NCBI GenBank assembly: GCA_025403435.1
Contig: CM046348.1
Span: forward strand, 13,950,034 to 14,014,033
Reading direction: 5' to 3'
Length of the DNA: 64,000 nucleotides
From: Artocarpus heterophyllus
Taxonomy: Eukaryota > Streptophyta > Magnoliopsida > Rosales > Moraceae
This document shows positions 1 through 13,500 of the stretch, piece by piece. Each line of letters begins with the position of its first letter. The first letter of the stretch is position 1. Under the pieces are notes generated by a model, which worked only from the letters and a program-made list of their open reading frames with translations, ran no database searches and was not told the origin of the DNA. A program made the translations under genes and the position numbers.

Positions 1-300
1 AAAATACTATGTTTCCCTGAAAATGACATCACCAACTTTGCAGACATGGATATACACTATTTCCCAAGAAATAAAAAATTTACCAGCAGTCAAAAATACC
101 GTATTTCCCAGGTAATATACCTTATTAACTTGGAAATACACATAGTTAGATTTGAAGCAACACATACACAACAATAGCAGCAACAAATTCCAATAGTCGA
201 CAAGATTTAAAGCTTCCTGTCGTGAGCTCGTTGAACTCAAATTGACTAAGACAACTCTTATCACTTGTTGAGCTCCTGAGTCATCGCCCATCTTTATTGC
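1..300. repeat. Degenerate AT-rich repeat with GTAAATA/TATTTCCC motifs
   Basis: The first 300 bases carry scattered short motifs such as CCGTATTTCCCAGGTAATATACC and a run of TATTTCC/GGAAATA words, resembling the GTAAATAC-rich stretch at 49.7-50.3 kb. No conserved coding signal is visible. Probably a repeat remnant; it is cut by the window edge. Confidence 0.3.
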
Positions 301-354
301 TCAGGCAACTCAAATCAACGGCCAATGGCATGGCATATCAGAGCTTGCAAAGAA

Positions 355-560
355 GAAAACTCGAAGGTCGAAGATCGGAGGTTGGAGGTTGTCATGGAAG
401 ATCGGAGATTGTCTTCATTGCCATAACATATAAGACCCTGCGAAGATAGGAGATTGGAGATCAAAGATCAGAGGTCAGCATGCCAGATCGAAGGTCGCCA
501 TGGATGATAAGATGTCAAAGATTGGAGGTTGGAGGTCGGCATCACAGATTGGAGGTTGAT
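355..560. repeat. Degenerate GA-rich minisatellite
   Basis: Short imperfect units of the type AGATCGGAGGTTGGAGGTCG recur about every 15-40 bases (GGTCGAAGATCGGAGGTTGG, GGAGATCAAAGATCAGAGGTC, GGTTGGAGGTCGGCATC). It has no coding potential that I trust. It is similar in character, but not clearly in sequence, to the G-rich arms in the intron at 9.1-9.8 kb. Confidence 0.5.
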
Positions 561-899
561 AACTCTATAAAAATAAAGTTATTCATATACTTAAACACAC
601 ATATTTTTGCTAAATTATTGATATTTTCATTTAATTTTATCTAATTTTGTTTACTTTTAGACATTATGCATTTTATTTTTATTTTTGTTAATTTGACTTT
701 ATTTGTTTTTAATTTATTTTAATTCAATTGAATTTTGTTGTTATTATTATTATTATTTTTTTGATTCTCCCCTTCATTTGTTTTACTTTCCTCTTTTGTG
801 TTGTAAAACAAGCCACACGGACACATATGGCAATTTGAGGGGTAAATAAGGCAAAGAAATAGACAAAAAAAAAATTCAAATTTAATTCGCCCAAAATGT

Positions 900-1345
900 A
901 ACCCATGCCCGGTCAAGAGCAGTGTCCAACCCTCGCGATCCAAACTGTTCAATCAGCTCCTCGAGGGCGCTGATGCGCGCGTGGGACCACCCCGACCAGG
1001 GAGCGTCCCAAGCAGAACTACAGCAGGTTCTCTACCATCCATCGCATGCCACGTGTCTAATTATCAGCGCCCACTAGCTCAGCTTCCCATCCGCTGCTCC
1101 GTGTTCCCCAACTCCCTCGTGTAACCTCGCGCACTTTCAGACGAGCAGCGAAACAAGTCCAAAACTTTAGAGCACACCCAATGCAGCGTTGCCACATGGC
1201 GAGCACGTCCAAAGCCCTATTCCTCTCCTCTTTTTAATGCTGACGTGAAATTAAAACGAGGAATAAAAGGGGCAGCCTCCGTCAAACCTCGTAGGGCAGA
1301 CTGCCCCAGATTTCGAACCCCATTTTGGGGACTGTGGGTGTTGAT
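900..1345. promoter_or_regulatory. GC-rich promoter-like island with a G-box
   Basis: This is a GC-rich block in very AT-rich surroundings. It contains GCCACGTGTC at about 1050 (G-box/ABRE core), CACGTCC near 1205, TGACGTG near 1242 and an AATAAAAGG TATA-like word near 1262. Plant promoters often look like this. No convincing coding exon follows in either direction, so it could be a promoter remnant or part of a mobile element. The call rests on composition and motifs only. Confidence 0.3.
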
Positions 1346-1479
1346 TACAAAGGGGAAAACTGAAGAAAATGAAAAAAAAATCATAATTAATGTTAGTTTT
1401 ATTTTTAGTTTCAGTTTCAGTTTCAGTTTTTTTTTTTTTAAATTTAGTGTTTGATCTTGGCAATTTATCTTCAATAAAT

Positions 1480-2400
1480 TCAAGTAGAGGCCATTTTTGG
1501 AGCTTTAAGAAGGAAAACGAGGAGAAGATAATTGAGTTTTCTCCACAAGAGTTTATTATAATCTTTATTTTCTTATAATTTTTGTTGTTTTAATAATGTG
1601 TAAACTCGTTTGGATTTTGTTAATGATTATTTCTATGGATTCCATTTCATATTTTGGCTTGTGTTTTTACCTTTATTTGTGATTATGTGCAGCTAAATTT
1701 GTTAATCTAGTAGGCTATGGACCCAAGTTAAGATTGTGTTTGATTTATTACTTTGGATTAATGCAAGTTGATTTTTATTTTCTGTTTATTTGTGTTTCCT
1801 TGAGTTTAATGCCTCTAATTGATTGATCACCAATTAGTTGATTTTGCATTTAGGATTAGTACTCAGGAAATGAAGATTTTAAATGTGGGTTTAGGAAACA
1901 CGACCTAGAGAATTGTAGAGTTAGGAGGCCTATGATTTTCTTTGTGGCCAATTAATAGAACTTGCTTAACAAGCCCTTAATTATTAATTTTAAATAAGGA
2001 TATTGGAGTTAATTACTTTGGGTATTCTTCAATTGAGTACTTAGGAGAGGAAAAATTGAGATACATGAGTGTTCTAAGCCGATAAATCAGGGGAATTAAT
2101 TTGTTAATAATTAAGGCAATTACCAATCATAATACAAACTTGGTGAAATAGCTCATCTAGACCCGTTTTATTATCGTTCATTTCCATTTAGTTTCTAATT
2201 TTCATATCCATTTCTTTTATTTTTTATTTTTATTTTGGTAATCTAAATGATTTTAGAGTAAATCTAATTTCGGTACTTAACTATAATTAAACACAATCCT
2301 CATGTGAATGATATTCGTACTTTGGTTCACTTTATTACTTATAGCGACTGGTGCACTTGCAGAGACAACAAAGGTCGCTTTGGCAGATAGGAGCTTGAGC
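1480..2400 (+). mobile_element. LTR-retrotransposon remnant (Athila/Tat-like leader or LTR)
   Basis: This is a non-coding AT-rich stretch that ends with a block (GCGACTGGTGCACTTGCAGAG, about 2344-2364) resembling the sequence before the primer-binding site in Athila/Tat-type Ty3/gypsy elements. No intact PBS, LTR pair or polyprotein is visible, so only a degraded fragment can be claimed. The family assignment is from recalled resemblance and is weak. Confidence 0.3.
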
Positions 2401-2488
2401 TAGATGGTAGTCAACGGTGACAAACTTCTTCATATTCTGCCATTGAGCTTCTTCGAGAAGCGCTTGTGCCGATCTTTATTGTAGCTCA

Positions 2489-4290
2489 TGTGACGACCCT
2501 ATCTATGTAGCTGTTACTTAGCTATATAATCATATACTTAATCTCAACTTATTATAAAGTACTAAATTTGCGGAACAATTTTTTAACAATAATTCTTTAA
2601 AACAATGTCTTTTAAAACATTCCTTGATTAAAATAATACTTTTTAAAACTTTTCTAAAATTAAATATTGTTATAATTAACTTGTTTAAATTTTTCATTTA
2701 TATATGTTGTTGTATCTATTGCAACATATATGTTGTTGTATCTATTGCAACATAAGTCTTAAAGTAATCTAGACAGGGGCTATATAGTTACAACCTCAGT
2801 TTCAAATCATACATGTGTAAAACTACATGCATACATAATTTATTTTAAAACTATTGCGGAAGATGCACTTATAAGCGGTATCCATAACCATTTCCACCAT
2901 TGTCCGTCGCTTGCTATGTTGTTGTATCTATTGCAACATAAGTCTTAAAGTAATCTAGACAGGGGCTATATAGTTACAACCTCAGTTTCAAATCATACAT
3001 GTGTAAAACTACATGCATACATAATTTATTTTAAAACTATTGCGGAAGATGCACTTATAAGCGGTATCTATAACCATTTCGACCATTGTCCGTCGCTTGC
3101 CACTGTCCATCACACGTTGCTAGTAGATTACTTACATATAGCATGAACATATCTAAGTGAGCTTTCACTTAGCAAGTAGGAATGCCTATTCATAAAACTT
3201 ATTATAAAACATTTGTCAAAACATGCATGAGCTGATTACACTTCATTGTGAACATGTCTTATATATCTAACTTATCATACTTAATGGGCCAGAGTGTTCA
3301 TACAAAATGTATGTGATCTTTGGGAAGTAGGGTTCGCGAATGTCCCCAACGACACCGAGGTCATAAACTGAATTGTACTTAATGCCTCCTCATAGGTCAA
3401 GAGATTGGTACAACACTTTTAACTTAACTTAACTTATTTTGTCTTATTTATTTAACTTATCTTATTATGTGTATGCAGTATGAGATGTTACTACATCACA
3501 TTACATACATAAATATAAAGTGAGTACATAATATAATTTAATATTACATACATTATGCATAACATAAGCATGACATGATATAAAAATAAACAAACATAAG
3601 CATGGCATATCTTAAGATATCATGGCATAACATGACATATCTTAACATAACATGACAAAATATGGCGTAACACTGATCATATATTTTTCATGACTTTCAT
3701 AAAAATGTATAAAAATACTTTAATTTGGTTTTCATGCAATAGGTGAGTTTCCTACTTACTTGATTTCTAGTAGTAGAAATTAATAACTCGCCAAAGTTTC
3801 GTATTTTCTACTTTTAGATTCTGTCGAAGAACACCCATTGAAAGTATAATGTTAGTTTATACTATTAGATTTAGCATAATAATAAATGAATCTAATCACA
3901 TGTTTTCCTTATTAAAGAATCGTAAAATCTTCGTATTTACTACAAGGATTAAATTGATCTAATCCTTATTATTTAATTTTGTTTAATTGCCTTTACTAAC
4001 TGTATTGGAGTTGTCAATAAATTAACGGGTTTAATAATTAATTAATTTTTCTTTTCCTTAAGCTAGGTCTTAATTCAAATTCTAATTATCCATGTTGAGC
4101 TCATAATTTGTGTAGGGCCCATACTTAGTTACTCGCCGTTTTCATAAATTTATTGTGGTCCACTATGTTTAGAGGCATTCTATGATGTTCTACACACCAA
4201 GTGTCGGAACTTAGATCCAAGAGATAGCTTTTTTGGATTAGTACAGACGTTGGGCCTGCATCAAAAGTCATGACATTGCAGATCTAACAC
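2489..4290 (-). mobile_element. Degenerate solo LTR or LTR fragment (level-1 family)
   Basis: It starts TGTGACGACCC and is co-linear with the 4.5-kb solo LTR at 19757-31046. Shared blocks are the TTGTATCTATTGCAACAT block, the GCGGTATCCATAACC/CACCATTGTCCGTCG block, the CAGCATGAACATA..GTGAGCTTTC..CAAGTAGGAA block and the TCCTACTTAC block. By comparison with that LTR it lies in minus orientation. The right boundary is not resolved: CTCA next to TGTGACG and CTCA after AACA near 4290 is a weak candidate duplication. No coding sequence is present. Confidence 0.5.
2729..3100. repeat. 186-bp direct tandem duplication
   Basis: Two near-identical copies, 2729-2914 and 2915-3100, lie head to tail inside the LTR fragment. 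Both begin TATGTTGTTGTATCTATTGC and end at CCGTCGCTTGC. Only a few bases differ (for example TCCATAACCATTTCCACC versus TCTATAACCATTTCGACC), so the duplication is young relative to the LTR. A smaller 30-base duplication of the TTGTATCTATTGCAACATA block precedes it. Confidence 0.9.
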
Positions 4291-4592
4291 TCACTGTTTT
4301 GTTTAAAAAAACCTTTTGAAGATTCATATTAATAAGTATTAAGTTTCATGTTCAAAAAATCATATTTTAAAGCTGAGTCTAAAATTGATTAAACTATGAA
4401 ATGTAGACTTATATTGCTCTACAAGTACTAAAATTCCCTTCTAAGTTGTAATTAGTGATTATGTCACTAAACAGATGTTTTATTTTGAAATCATTATCGA
4501 AAGGTACTTTGCTAGTTTTAAAAGTATCTACTGTTCCCTCCCAAAAAATAAAACAAAGAATGATAGTCCAAAAGATCCTAGAGTAATATTGT

Positions 4593-7300
<2,708 letters not shown>

Positions 7301-7393
7301 TATATATATATATATTTTTTTTCTACATATACGCGCTTGGTTTGTTCATCCAAGGCTAGGCCAACACTCAATCTCTTGCTTCCTCTCAAAACT

Positions 7394-7400
7394 TATAAAA
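7394..7400 (+). promoter_or_regulatory. TATA box of the RING-CH gene (candidate)
   Basis: TATAAAA lies within CTTATAAAAAGC, about 30 bases before a CT-rich leader, in the gap upstream of the gene. The position is plausible for the gene starting with ATG at 8661, assuming the untranslated leader contains introns. Candidate leader exons are about 7425-7474 (donor GTAAGA), 7532-7593 (acceptor TTTCAG, donor GTGATA) and 8652-8660 (acceptor TCTGTAG). Confidence 0.45.
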
Positions 7401-8660
7401 AGCAAGCTCCGAAGGCAAAGATTGTTCGTTTGCTTTCTCTTTCTTGCGTCCCAGAAAATCCCATCTTCTTTCGTGTAAGATTCCTTCTCTTATTAGTAGT
7501 TTTTTTTTTCTTTTTTTTTTTTCCCTTTCAGATAAGCCTGAAATTTGAACTTCTTCATTTTATCAACTTTATTGTGTTCATTTCTCTGTCAAGGTGATAA
7601 CACCCTTTTTAGTCGTTTTTTTTTTTTTTCATCATGGTCATCTGGGATTAGAATCTTGGTTTGGTTTTATTTAAAACTGTACAAGTAATTTGGGTCTCCT
7701 TTGTTTGGTCTCCATTTTCTGCTTCTAGGAATTTGTGTGTCTGATGATGTGGGTTTGATGTTTTATGTCGTTTTCGTCTTTGTAACTTTCAAAATGTCGC
7801 TTTTGATTCTTGGCTTCTCATTTTAGATAAAAGGTTGATTAGCCTTTTTTTTACCTTTTCTTTTAGTTTTCTTGTTATATTTTAATCATTCTTCCTGTTT
7901 CCTTTTTTTCCTCCTTTTTTTTTTCTCTCATTTTAGATGAATTACTGTTTCGTTTTGATGCTATTCTGGAGTTAATTTGCTGAAATGTTTCTCTTTTATA
8001 CAAAAAATGGTTGCTTTCTCAGTCAATTCCAATTTAGTTGCTGAGAAAACAGAGAAAGGAAGGGAAATAACATGTTCTGAGATCTTTTTTATATCTGTCA
8101 TTACATCTGAAAATTTGGCTCAACTAAATGGGGGTCTTAAGGACCAAATATATATATATATATATATATATTGATAATGTAGGACTATACATATTTGTTT
8201 CCATTAGTCGAGCTAAAACTTTGCTTGTGAGCAAGAATTATTTTTGGTTTTTCTCACATTTTTGCCTTTTCTCATTTAACCATTAGGATACAAATTTATG
8301 GCACATTATTTCGTTGCTTTGACGGAGAATGAGGTGATTCCATTACTATCTCTTGGTTTCTTAGTTGTTACATTTTGTATCATATTTTCTCTCTGTGATT
8401 TTTTTGTTCTTTCTATATTTGTCTTGGAGCGTGCATCGTTGTTACTAATAACTTTATCGTGAAGTGACAAATATTAATGTTTTAGCAGCTTTTAAGTGCG
8501 TCCTCTTTTTTGGAATCTGTTTTTTGTTAGAATTGTGTAAACTTCTGATGAATTTTGTTTACAATTGATAATCTAATTTGTAATCTTTAGTTGATATTTG
8601 GTAAATAATAAACGCTGTTTTTCTTTTTCAAACTGTAACTTTTCTTCTGTAGTTTGAAGG

Positions 8661-11600
8661 ATGGGGGATCACTTTGTGCTACTTGTAGATAGGCTGCTCA
8701 CCGAGTCAACCCTTGAAGCTGCGATTGATAGTGAAAATCGGTTGCGGCTATCCACACTCTTAGCAAGCCACGATAAAATGATTTCTTCACATGAAATAGA
8801 TGTTAATGTCAGACCATCTTCTGGTAACTTGGTGGAGTGTAGGATTTGCCATGATGAAGATGAAAACTTCAATATGGAGACACCATGTTCTTGCCGTGGC
8901 AGCTTGAAGGTAAGCTCTTATTATATAAGGACATGTTTGACATACTGTATTATATTATTTTGTATGGTATTGTATTGTATTGCATTACATTTTATTATAT
9001 TGTGTTAGTATTATACAATACATTGTTTGGTTTTGCATCGTATTAACATGTTGTGTTACACTATACAATGTTTGTTTACCACCTTATTATATTATATTAG
9101 CAATTAAACTTTAAATATAGTAAATTTAGGTAATAGTTTTAGAGTCAAAATTCAGGTTTGGGATCAGGGGTCAGGATTTGAGACCGGGATCGGGTCGAGA
9201 TTAGAGACGGCGACCTAAGTCGGGGTTAGGATTTAAGGTCGAGGTCGGGGATAGGATTCGAGATCACGGTTGGGATCAAGAATCGAGATCAGGGTGAGGG
9301 ACGGGGACGGGATTCGGGACCAGAGACAGGGTCAGGATTCAGAGCCGAGGTTGGGGTCGGGATTCGAAGCTGGGATCAGGGACATGATTTGGGATGGGGT
9401 TAGGATTCAAGGTTGGGGTCGAGATTCGAGGTAGGTGTTGAGATTGGGATTCGTGATTCTAGACTGGGGTCGGGATCAGGATTCATGATTCAAGACTAGG
9501 GCTAGGGTCAGGATTCAGGGCCAGGGTAGGGGTCAGGATTCGAGACTAATGTTGGGGTCAGGACTAGTGTCGAGGTCAGGACTGGTATTGGGATCAAGAT
9601 TTTGGGCTGGGGTTGGGATTCGTGACCAGGGTCAGGGTCAGGGTCAGGGTCGGGAACAGGATTTGACCAAGGTCGAGGTCGGTATTCAGGACAAATGTCA
9701 AGGTCGGGGATTTGAGATCAGGGTTGGGGTTGAGGTCGGGATTCGGGATCGGTGTCAGGGTCAAGGTCGGGATTTTGGATGGTGTTGGTGTCGAAATTCG
9801 AGGTCAGGATTGGTGACTGGGTCTGGGTAGAGTTTGGGATTTGAAAAACCCGACCCCTACCCTGGCCCTAAATCCTTACCCCGACCTCGACCATGGTCCA
9901 GAATCCTGACCTTTACCTTGGTCTCAAATCTCGACCTTGGTCCTGAATCCTGACCTCGACTCCGATTCTAAATCTTGACCCCGACTTTGAATCCTGACCC
10001 CGACCCTGAATCCTAACCCCGATTTCGAATCCTTACGCTGACCCCGATCTCGATCTCGAATCCCAACTTGGAATCTTAACATCGACCCTAAATCCCGACC
10101 GTGACCTTGGTCTCAAATTCTGAATTTGACCTCAATCCTGATATTGGTCCCAAATTTCGGCCTCGAATCCCCACCCTGATCCTAAATCCGACCCGACCCC
10201 GATCTTGATCTCGAATTCCAACCTTGACCCCTACCCTGGTCCCCAATCCTAACCTCGACTCCGGTCTTGAATCCTGACCCAAAATCCCGACCCTGAGTTC
10301 GGCCCTGAATCACAACCCCGACCCCGACCTCGACATCGGTCTTGTAGCTCAACATCGACCCTAATCTCAAATCTCGACCCTGACCCCTATCCCAAATCCT
10401 GACCCCGACCTTTAATCCCAACCCAACCCATGTCGCAAATCTCGTCATCGACCATAGTCCCAGATCTCAATCTCAACCGTGGTTTCAGATTCTAACCCTG
10501 GTCCTGAATCCCGACACTGATCCTGAATCCTGACCGTAACCTCGGTATTGAATCCCAACTTTGACCTGACACTAGATCCTAGTCTTGAATCCCAGTCTTG
10601 ACCCTAGTCCCGAATCCCGTCTTTGAATCCCGACTCCAATCCTTATCCCGAATCTCTACCCCAACCTCAGTCTCGAATTTCGATCCCAGACCCCAGTCTT
10701 AAATCTCATTCTAAACCTTCAACTTCTATGTCTATTTTTAATATATTTTAAATATTTGATTGGTTTATTAATATACACTTTTGGTTTAAATTATACAATA
10801 CAGTCTAATAAGAGGTTTTTGGTCATATTTGATATCATGACTTGTATTGTATTAATGTTTGATTTCGTAATAAATAGTACAACATATGGATGTCACCAAA
10901 CATTATATTATTTTCAAATAATACAATTCGGAATGCTAATACGGCATACCAAACGTACCGTTATTGATAGATTGTTGTGGCAGCTTATAATTTGGTCTAT
11001 ATAAGTGAAAGAGCTTTGAATTCCGGCGTGCCAAATATGCCGTAATTGATCGATTGCCGTGGCAGCTTATAATTTGGTCTATATAAGCGAAAGAGCTTTG
11101 AATTCGTGTTATACATTCTGCTACATACTTGAATCAACTATGTTAGAATGCATAGAAATGAAGATTTTGTTCTATGCATTTTTCCTATATTTAAACATTT
11201 AATGAAAAAATTTATTTGGGGATAAAACTTTTAACTACCAAAAAAAAAAAAAAAGTCTTTTGTGCAAGTGTTAATGCTTCTTATTGGAATATCATCTTAG
11301 GGTGATATGCATAATTATTAGGCGTGAGATGTTTCCTCTTTTCACCTGGCGGTCAAGTAGAATAGCACTTGGTAATATGCAAATGTTTTCATTTACGCCG
11401 TTTTGGCCATTGAAGTGCATACTTGATTATTGCAGTACGCTCACCGCAATTGTGTTCAGAGGTGGTGCAATGAGAAAGGTGATATCATATGTGAAATTTG
11501 CCACCAGGTCTTTTTCCGAATTTGAGATATTCGGTTTCCCTTACAAAAAATGTGAATATGTTCCTTGGAATCTTTTCCTCCTTCCGTTGTTTACTTCAGA

Positions 11601-13136
11601 GTTTGAAATTGCAGCAATTTAAACCAGATTATTCTGCACCACCTCCTCTGTTTCATTATGGGGGTGTTCCAGTGAACTTCAGGTATTGACATCCTACCAA
11701 TCTATATCTTCAAGTTTTTTTTACCTGAACTCTTTTACCTTCTTCTGCTGTTTATTTATGTTAACTACATCATTATTCCATCTGTTGTCGTCATCTTAAG
11801 GGGAAATTGGGAAATGTCCAGAAGACAGCTGCATAATCCTCAATTCTTTGCAATGGTTACTTCTGACCATGATGACGTGAATACCGACTTTGATCAATAT
11901 TCAGCTCCCTCTGAAAGAAGCATCATATGCTGCCGACTAGTTGCTCTTATCGTAATCTCTCTCTCTCTCTCTCTCTCTCTGGACACACACCATAATTATA
12001 TGATACTACTTTATTTTGGGGGCTACTACCCTTTCAAATCTGCTTAAGATGTTCAACATGGATTTCTGTTGCCATTAGATTCTGTTTAAAACAGCAGTAG
12101 TTCTCTGACACTCTTTCTCCCCGTAACAATATTAGTTTTCTTACCAAAATATAAAGCATTCCTCAAGCCAAGTCTATATGTCTTTTCGTCAGCAGTTTAT
12201 GGTTCTTCTGGTGTTACGCCATACTCTACCAATTATTATTAGTGGAGCAGAAGAAGATTCAATGACCTTGTTCACGGCAAGTTTTCAGATTATACTATTT
12301 TATGAAAAAGGGAAAGATTAAGAGTGTGGTTTAAGCATTTTTGTAATAAAAAAGTTGTCTCAATTTGCACGTTTTATTGCAGTTACTTATGTTGAGAACC
12401 ATTGGAGTTCTTCTGCCAATCTACATCATGGTAAGAGCATTCGCGGCTATCCAGCGTCAACGAAATTCACAGGTCAGTCCTGTAAGAACTGGTTTATTTA
12501 CTTGGACCAACTTTACCATCTCATGAAAGCACCGTGTTTCTTCCTGAATGGCATCCTACATTTCCATGTTCCCAAGTGTCAGTTTTCGAAATTCCTAAGG
12601 ACTAAAAGGTTGAAGAATATATCTGTATTACAGATCATTTTTCAAAAGTTGTCTGCAATAATTATAGTACAATCCAAAAATTCCTAAATAAAGAATGCAG
12701 TGAAGCATATTTCTGCCATCAAGGTCGGTACTTGCATTGATTTGGTCTAAAAAAATTGAAAATTAAGTTCAACATTTTTTCTGCATTATAAAGTGTGTAT
12801 CATATCAAAGTAGTTGGGGCAGGTTTAAGCAGCGGATTTTAGACATAAAATGTAGAAAAGTGTAATTCTTGTTGAAATTTTAATATGTTCACTGCGCTGC
12901 GGTTTATTTCGATTCAAGTTGACACCTAACCAAATGATAGAATTTCTCATCATCTTTAATTTTAAGAATGACATCCTTGAGTTGTGTAAACTTTGCTTTT
13001 ATACATATGCTATTGATATTTGACAACCAATATCCTTTGTAGTTCAACTATGTATTGTTTTTCATGTGGTCTGCTTTAGGATTCTCATTTTGCTGTCGCT
13101 CCATCGGATGAAGAAAATGACTTGCCACATCCTTGA
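8661..13136 (+). CDS. RING-CH (MARCH-type) membrane E3 ubiquitin ligase, 255 aa
   Basis: Coding exons are 8661-8909, 11436-11507, 11615-11682, 11801-11951, 12196-12276, 12383-12472 and 13080-13136; all join in frame and end in TGA. The protein opens [17 protein letters not shown], typical of this plant family. It carries a C4HC3 RING-CH finger: C60, C63, C76, C78, H86, C89, C102, C105, split between exons 1 and 2. A conserved segment with [10 protein letters not shown] and [11 protein letters not shown] follows (exons 3-4). Two hydrophobic helices at about residues 170-195 and 205-230 should anchor it in a membrane. Proteins of this family transfer ubiquitin from E2 enzymes to membrane substrates; the substrate is unknown here. 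Introns are GT-AG except the fifth, which is GC-AG (donor GCAAGT at 12277). The exon 5 acceptor is a CAGCAG tandem; I chose the second because the family reads ..[12 protein letters not shown].. without a glutamine. Intron 1 (2.5 kb) holds a foldback repeat. Confidence 0.95.
9140..9846 (+). repeat. G-rich degenerate minisatellite, left hairpin arm
   Basis: Variable units of about 18-26 bases fit the pattern GGTCGGGATTCGAGACCGGG. A local run GGTCAGGGTCAGGGTCAGGG lies near 9620-9650. The sense strand is strongly G-rich. Open frames through it encode only repetitive GQGQGR-like peptide and are not genes. Confidence 0.95.
9847..10715 (-). repeat. C-rich degenerate minisatellite, right hairpin arm
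   Basis: Base composition flips abruptly at about 9847 (GATTTGAAAAACCCGACCCC). From there the units are reverse complements of the left arm, such as AATCCTGACCCCGACC. The two arms could pair as a stem of roughly 0.7-0.85 kb with many mismatches in the intron RNA. Confidence 0.95.
10942..11105. repeat. 82-bp tandem duplication at the foldback right end
   Basis: Copies 10942-11023 and 11024-11105 both run from CGGC(A/G)T(A/G)CCAAA to GAGCTTTGAATTC and share the stretch GGCAGCTTATAATTTGGTCT. The duplicated unit includes the last bases of the foldback terminal repeat plus flanking intron. About nine bases differ between the copies. Confidence 0.9.
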
Positions 13137-13500
13137 CCACGACTCGCGCAGATTCAATAGTGGTAGAGAGCATGTTGCTCGTCTCAACCTGAAGGAATCT
13201 TGTCTTTGATGAGGCTTAGGGAGATGAAATATTTAGCATTTCGATGCAATGTACAGAAAAAAAAAAAAAAAAAAATCTTCATATGGTATCTGCAATTGTA
13301 TGTAGTATGTTATCACCTTTTTCTGTTATTCTACATGTGAAATATGGCAAGGCAAAAATGTAGGATGAATGTTGTTAAATCATAGCAGAGACGTAAAACA
13401 AATAAGTTGCAGTTTCTTCCGAAAACCTTCCTTGGCTCTGTATATGATTTACAACAAGATGGTATCGAATTTTATTCCTTAGCGTTCAAGCACATTAATA
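13137..13500 (+). other. 3' untranslated region of the RING-CH gene
   Basis: This is the sequence after the stop codon, with an encoded A-run at about 13257-13275. Poly(A) position is unknown; AATGTACAG-type and AATA-rich words occur from 13240 onward. Confidence 0.4.

Larger units (their letters stand above)
8929..10959. mobile_element. Foldback-type element in intron 1 of the RING-CH gene
   Basis: The left end GGACATGTTTGACATACTGTATTA and the reverse complement of the right end (GGTACGTTTGGTATGCCGTATTA) form imperfect terminal inverted repeats. The subterminal parts also pair loosely (GTATTGTATTGTATTG on the left; ACAATACAG and TGTATTGTATTAATG on the right). Between them lie two long complementary arms of degenerate minisatellite. 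There is no transposase, and no clear target duplication could be fixed. It is best described as a non-autonomous foldback element; the superfamily is not assignable. Confidence 0.65.

Noticed and set aside
1295..1335. tRNA-like GGGGTTCGAAATC on the minus strand
   Set aside because: No acceptor stem, D arm or anticodon arm can be built around it.
9549..10448. Open frames with GQGQGR or RGRDLR repeats
   Set aside because: Translations of the intronic minisatellite arms; unit lengths vary without keeping frame.
11284..11689. Long plus-strand frames over RING-CH exons 2-3
   Set aside because: They read through introns; the spliced exons 11436-11507 and 11615-11682 in the correct phase match the family instead.
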